Shown here: positions 33,601 through 39,600 of the stretch, in pieces | Layout of the letters: the number at the start of each line of letters is the position of its first letter | How positions within the stretch are numbered: position 1 is the first letter of the stretch | Assembly: GCA_949825045.1 (NCBI GenBank) | Contig: OX463832.1 | Coordinates: 22,004,552-22,068,551, forward strand | Origin: Argyresthia goedartella | Taxonomy: Eukaryota; Arthropoda; Insecta; Lepidoptera; Argyresthiidae | Length of the DNA stretch: 64,000 bases | Direction of reading: 5' to 3' | The notes under the pieces: model-generated | Seen by the model: only the letters and a program-made list of their open reading frames with translations | Databases searched by the model: none | What the model was told of the DNA's origin: nothing | Position numbers and translations under genes: made by a program

Positions 33601-36600
33601 TCCAGAAGAAGAAGGCTCATCTGGCACTTGAAAGCCTTCCGTGTTCTCCTGCGCTCACTTCATCAACAGGTCTGATGGCAGGTGCCCTCCGCCACCAGCT
33701 TGGGTGGCTGCAGGCACTCGGGAGGGACCCCTGATGTATAAAGAGAAGGGAGTAGGAGAAGTCTCACCTGGCACTTGATAGCCTTCCGTCGTCTCGTGTG
33801 CTCGTCGCGGAAGTGCATGGAGTAGTCGCAGCAAGAAAAGAAGATCTGATGGCACGTCCCCTCCGCCACCAGCGTGGAGGGCTGCAGGCACTCGAAGGGA
33901 CCCCTGACATTACACATACACATTTACATGAATGCACATTCATTGCTTCTAGTCCCACACTAGGGCCCGTATTAATAAACGACTAGTATTTAATCGCACA
34001 TCAAAAATACTGATTTGCACAGCGAAAAAGGATCAACAAAAACACTTTTTGTGTTTTAAATATTTTATCTACACACGTATCATAAACCCTCTTTACTGCG
34101 TACAAGTACCGCACGTTACGATCTGCATAATGTTAAACTACTTGGTAAAAACTCATTTCTTATCTGAAAAATTACACATTATGACCATAATGTGTAATTT
34201 TTCTACACATTATGACATTTAAATTTCGAACGCCGACGCCCGCCTGCGTGCCGTCCCTAGTTTGTCTGTGAAGTTGGTACTGACATTCAAATTTCGAAAG
34301 CCGACGCCCGTCTGCGAGAAGTTGGTACTACAGAACAAGCTAAACAATTGCAGAACCACAATGCCGGTGAAACATGCGGTTCCTGAACACATCAAAGAGA
34401 GCTTATGATATGTGTGTAGATAAACTAGTGTATGTAACTGTACATAATTAGGCATTAAAACTCTCGAGTGATATTATTATGAAACTCGCCCTCGGCTCGT
34501 TTCATAAACCCACTCTCGACTATTAATGCCCTCCATTATGTAGCAGTCACATAAACTACTATTATGTGTAGTTAGGTTTACGTTTTAAGTATTTTTTGTT
34601 GTTCTTACATGTTCAACCTAACACGAAGGATAAAGAGGGCTTCGTTTCGCTCACCCCCTTTACCCTTCACCTAAGCCCATTTTGCCCTGATATTTAATGT
34701 GCAAATCATTATTTTTGATGTGCAGTTTAATATTTCCCTTAATAAACCGCTCTCAGCTCTGAGAGCCAGATCTCTCCCCCTGCGTTCGCTAACTCTTAGT
34801 TGACTTTCAAACGTACACGAGTGGGATCGTTGATGATGCGATTGTGGACCTTGGACAAACATAATGTCGATGGTGGCACTGATGAAAATGTTGCGATCGA
34901 GTGTTGCCAGCAAAAAACAAAACGTGTTCCTATTTTTAACCGACTTACAAAAAGGAGGGGTTCTCAATTCCTTTTTAGGGTTCCGTAGAGAAACATGGAA
35001 CCCTTATAGTTTCGTCAAGTCTGTCTGTCCGTCCGTATGTCACAGCAACTTTATGCAGATACTATTAGGACTACACAGTTGAAACTTGGTATGTAGATGT
35101 ATCCTGTGAACCGCTTTACGATTATTATACAAAAATTAATATAATTAAAGCCCCATACATGGATCTGAAACCAATTTACAAGATACCAGATAGACCACGT
35201 AGAACAAAACATGTCACCGGCGTAATCAGGGATGCTGCAACAGCATCTTTAGTTCGAGGCCTGTGTCGCTTGGTGCAGCACTATCGCAATATTGCAAATA
35301 CCACAGGATGGCGCTAGGAGATTAATATTTCAAGCGAACAACAACCGATGTTTCCTTGACACTTTTATTAAAATATAAACTAAGAAACAACCTTTCTATA
35401 ACATTCTACGACCCGAACGGCCGAGTCGGTCGTGACCCTGCCTACGAAGCCAAGGGTCCCGGGTTCGAGTCCCGGTGGGGGCAAATATTTGTTTGATGAG
35501 AACGGATATTTGTACCCAAGTCATGGTTGTTTATCTATCTAAGTATTATATTTATCTATATAAGTATATGTATCGTTGTCTAGTACCCAAGATACAGGGA
35601 ATCCTAGTTTGGGGCTAGATCAGTGCGTGTACATAGTGTCCAAGGTATTATTATTATAATTATTTTTATTTTTACATTCTAAGATTAGCGCCTAGCGCCA
35701 TCTCTGGATTATGGATGGTTTCTAATTCTAATCTGCATGGCATAAGCACGCTGTGATACCACGTATAATAATATAGTAAATACCACTCGCTAACTAAGTA
35801 ACTAAGCTCGCTGTCTGTATCAAAAGCCGCCAACAATGTTAGGGACAGCTATAATCTACGTCACTTCCAGATAGATCTGTCTCTCTCACTCACGTGATGG
35901 GCGTGACCTCCTTGTCTCGCTCGCGGCGCGCCACCTTCTGCTTGCCGCCCGCGTCTTCCTCACTTTTCTTCTTGCGGGACACCCTGTATACAGCAAGTCA
36001 GGTTTAGCAAAGACGCCTACGATCCAGCCGTTTTACCTTATATGCAGGGGACGAAGTGTGCTATGGGGTCCTGGCTATATTGATGATATGATAACTCACT
36101 GTTTTCCTAATGTGATTAGAATACACGAGAGAAAACACACAGGTTTTTGAGCGTTATATCAACACATTATAAGAATAGATTAATGACGATGGAAGTCTGT
36201 GTTTGTATGCAGCTAAGCAGTAAACAGCAATGGTGGAATTATTATGGCGGACGCTCTGACAATCTGTGCAGGAATTTCGTCCTGTTACTTCAAAGGACAA
36301 TTTAAAGCATGTTTGAGTTGTAATTAGTGCGTGGGAGTTTAAACTACTGTCTATAACTTATTGTGGTAATCTTCGTTGCTTGATTATTTCGGAATTTATA
36401 TGAATTGTTGACAACTATGTTCCAAATAGGAAGTTTTTAAGATAAATATGTTCCAGATACAAAGTTGTTCAGATAAATATGTACGCTAGAAGAAAGTTGT
36501 TCAGAAATATGTTCATGGTAGAAATTTGTTCAGATATAGGTGCCCAGCTGTGGGTGGATGTGGGATGTGCATGATGATGATGATGACAAGATAGGATTAT

Positions 36601-39600
36601 ATTAAGAATTGGGATATTCCGAGAGATGAAAAGAAATCAACAACGTGTTTGTTAACTACTTAGCTCAAGTATGAAAACACCGACCGTATATAGGACCTTC
36701 TTATAGGACTTCATCCGTTTCTATGAGTTTCTTTTCGCGACCAATATGCGGTAGCCTATGTCTCAAGTTCCCATCTATCTCTATACCTAACACAATGGTG
36801 AAGCTTCGGTCAAGATATTTGTAAATGCAGCTCATTAATGTCCCCACCGAGGGGCACGGGCCTTCACCCGGATACGAGTAAGATTGAGCCATACTCCACC
36901 ACGCTGGCTCAGTGCGGGTTGATGGAGGGGTGTCGGGCTCGTGGCCAACCCGACTGTCAGGAGTTATCAAGCTGCCCTATTAGGGCCTCTGCCACAGCTT
37001 TACGACTACTACCACCGAGTAGCGATAGTAGCCGGGACCTACAGCTTAACGTATCATCCGAAACACGGAAGCGTCCGAAAGAAATGCAACATAGAAGGGA
37101 CACCCATCCAGTGCCCGTCTCGGCCAGATGTTGCTACGCGCACGATCATTCCCGCTATGCGAATACCGCTAGGTCACGGACGCATTTTTAGATAAGAGAT
37201 CTAGATTATCATATTTAATAATATTTCTTAACTTAAAAATATAAAAGGCCCCTCTTGGTTTTATCTCATTTACTACTAGCGGATGCCCGCAACCTCGTCT
37301 GCTTGTCCCTAGGAGTTATCATTCACCGAGATAACGATACCCTCCTTCTGGTGCAGTTGGATAAAAAGTATTCTATATATTGATCTGGCTCATAAAATAT
37401 CTCTGTGCTAAATTTCATTGGCTAGTATTAAATCGTACATCAAAAATACTAATTTTCACAGCAAAAAAGGATCAGCAAAAACACTTTTTATGTTTAAAGT
37501 ATTTTTGTTGTTCTTACATGTTCAACCTAATACGAAGGATAAAGGGGGCTTCGCTTCGCTCACCCCCTTTACCCTCCACCTATTTTGCCCTGATATTTGC
37601 TGTGAAAATCAGTATTTTTGATGTGCAGTTTAATATTTCCCATATTAAACAACTACATGATAGTACAAAGACTTAGTAGGTTATGTTACAATCGTATATC
37701 TGTGACGGGTGGTCATACAAAGCAACAACAAGTGAATACATGAGAAGCCATACATATCAGCTGGCAAAAATAGGAATCGTGAATTAATTTTATTTTTACT
37801 TTAATTTTCAACCACGAGCATATTAACATTAAAATACCATAATTTGATGCCAAAAATAGCGGGTTCAAACTGACAGTTGCCAGTTTAGTGCGAAAACGGA
37901 CCTACAGAGGGAGTGATGTAATATCTATTGTCAGGACTTACTGACGACGCGGACACAAATTTTTCGGACACTGTGTCCAAATTTCGAACTTCTTCTCCCA
38001 CAGTGGTCCCATGTAGAGAAGGGCCAAAAAATGACGTTAGCTAAGTGTATGGAAATATCTACAGTAATGCAGACATTTTAGTTTCAATTGACACATTTTC
38101 ATTTTAATATTTTTTTAGTGACGATTCGGACACCATCATAATATTAATGCTGTTTGGTACAGTCAGATAAAAAAGCTTCAATGTATAATTTGTAGAAAAA
38201 GAGAGCTACCTAAACTATACATTTGCTCTGTGGATGTGTACCAGTGGATGTGGTGTGTGTGTTAGACTAGCGGTTTAATAAAAGTTAAGATTTTACCACA
38301 ATAAAACTAGATTATAACTGTGCATATTCCAAGCCTATAATTCATCTCTGAAGGTTTCTGTCAGGATATTTCCATATTGGCAAACTATTCATCAAAATTC
38401 GTTCAACATTTTAGGAGTGAAACGATAACATACAGACCGAGTTACTTATGAATGTATAGTATTAGTATCGATTATGTATGTGGGTTATTTATGAATCACC
38501 TGTTGACAGTCTCGTGCGAGGCGTCGTCCGCGTTGATTATGATGTAGCTCACGTCTTGGGAGGCCAGCGCCATCATGTCGGACGGCGCCATGCTGGAGAC
38601 CATCTCCGCTCGCTTCCTGTCCGCCGTCGATGCCGCATCCGGCTCCGACTTCACTTTGGTCTTGGGGATGGACGCCAATAATAAGTGATAACACACACAC
38701 ACATATATAAGTTGCTTACCAATTAGGTACCAATACTTTTAGGGATTTAATATTACATACAACCTTGGCAATTCCGGGTAAGTTTTCCTGTAATCTTTGG
38801 CTTAAGTTCTATATTCTTAATTTTTTTCATAATTTTTACACTCTATAGTTTCGGAGATAAGGGGGGGAATGGTGTTTTTTTTTGTTTTTTTTTTTATCGT
38901 AACTTCTGAAGTTATCAAAACTAAAATAAAAAAGAGTGTGCTTTAAGACCACACAACTGAAGTAAAACTTCTTTAGCTCTAATGCTTCAAAAATACATCT
39001 TCTGCACTGTGTCTGGCTATGAGAGGAAGATAGAAAGAAAATGTGCACGCGCAGTCGCGCACCTCTCGTTCGCCTCGCCCGATCACAATTTTCGTAACGC
39101 TCTCGTCACGCATTCGCCAGCTTACTCCCAAGTCAAGCGTGCGTTCAGGGTTCCGTACCCAAAGGGTGAAAACGGAAAAACTAAGACTCCGCTGTCCGCC
39201 TGTCTGTCTGTCTGTCCATCTGTCACCACTCATGAACCGTGATAGCGACAGTTAGCATAAGACATATTATGGATATCTTACAGATAACTTTCAGATGTGT
39301 TTTAGATATCTATTCTGATATCCAGCACTTGGAGAAGATATTTAAAAGATATCTTTTAGGCAACTTTTTACTGGGTGGGTAGTCTTTTTTTCTGACCATG
39401 GCGAGCGGGAGGCCTCTTCAGAGGGCAAACGTGTAAGCTATCGTGCTGAAGAATGGATACTACAAAAGAACTATTGCCGACACGATACCTTTGAGAAATA
39501 GGCGAAACCCTATTGTACAATCGAACCAACTGAATCATGACCCTTTTGCCTGATAATTCGTTTGAAACCTTCAAACTTGTAAGATCTATCAAAATGTCAG

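Noticed and set aside
38982..39255. Plus- and minus-strand frames in zinc-finger intron 2
   Set aside because: They overlap a GGGTTCCGTACCC-family repeat, and the phase does not fit the exon 2 to exon 3 junction.
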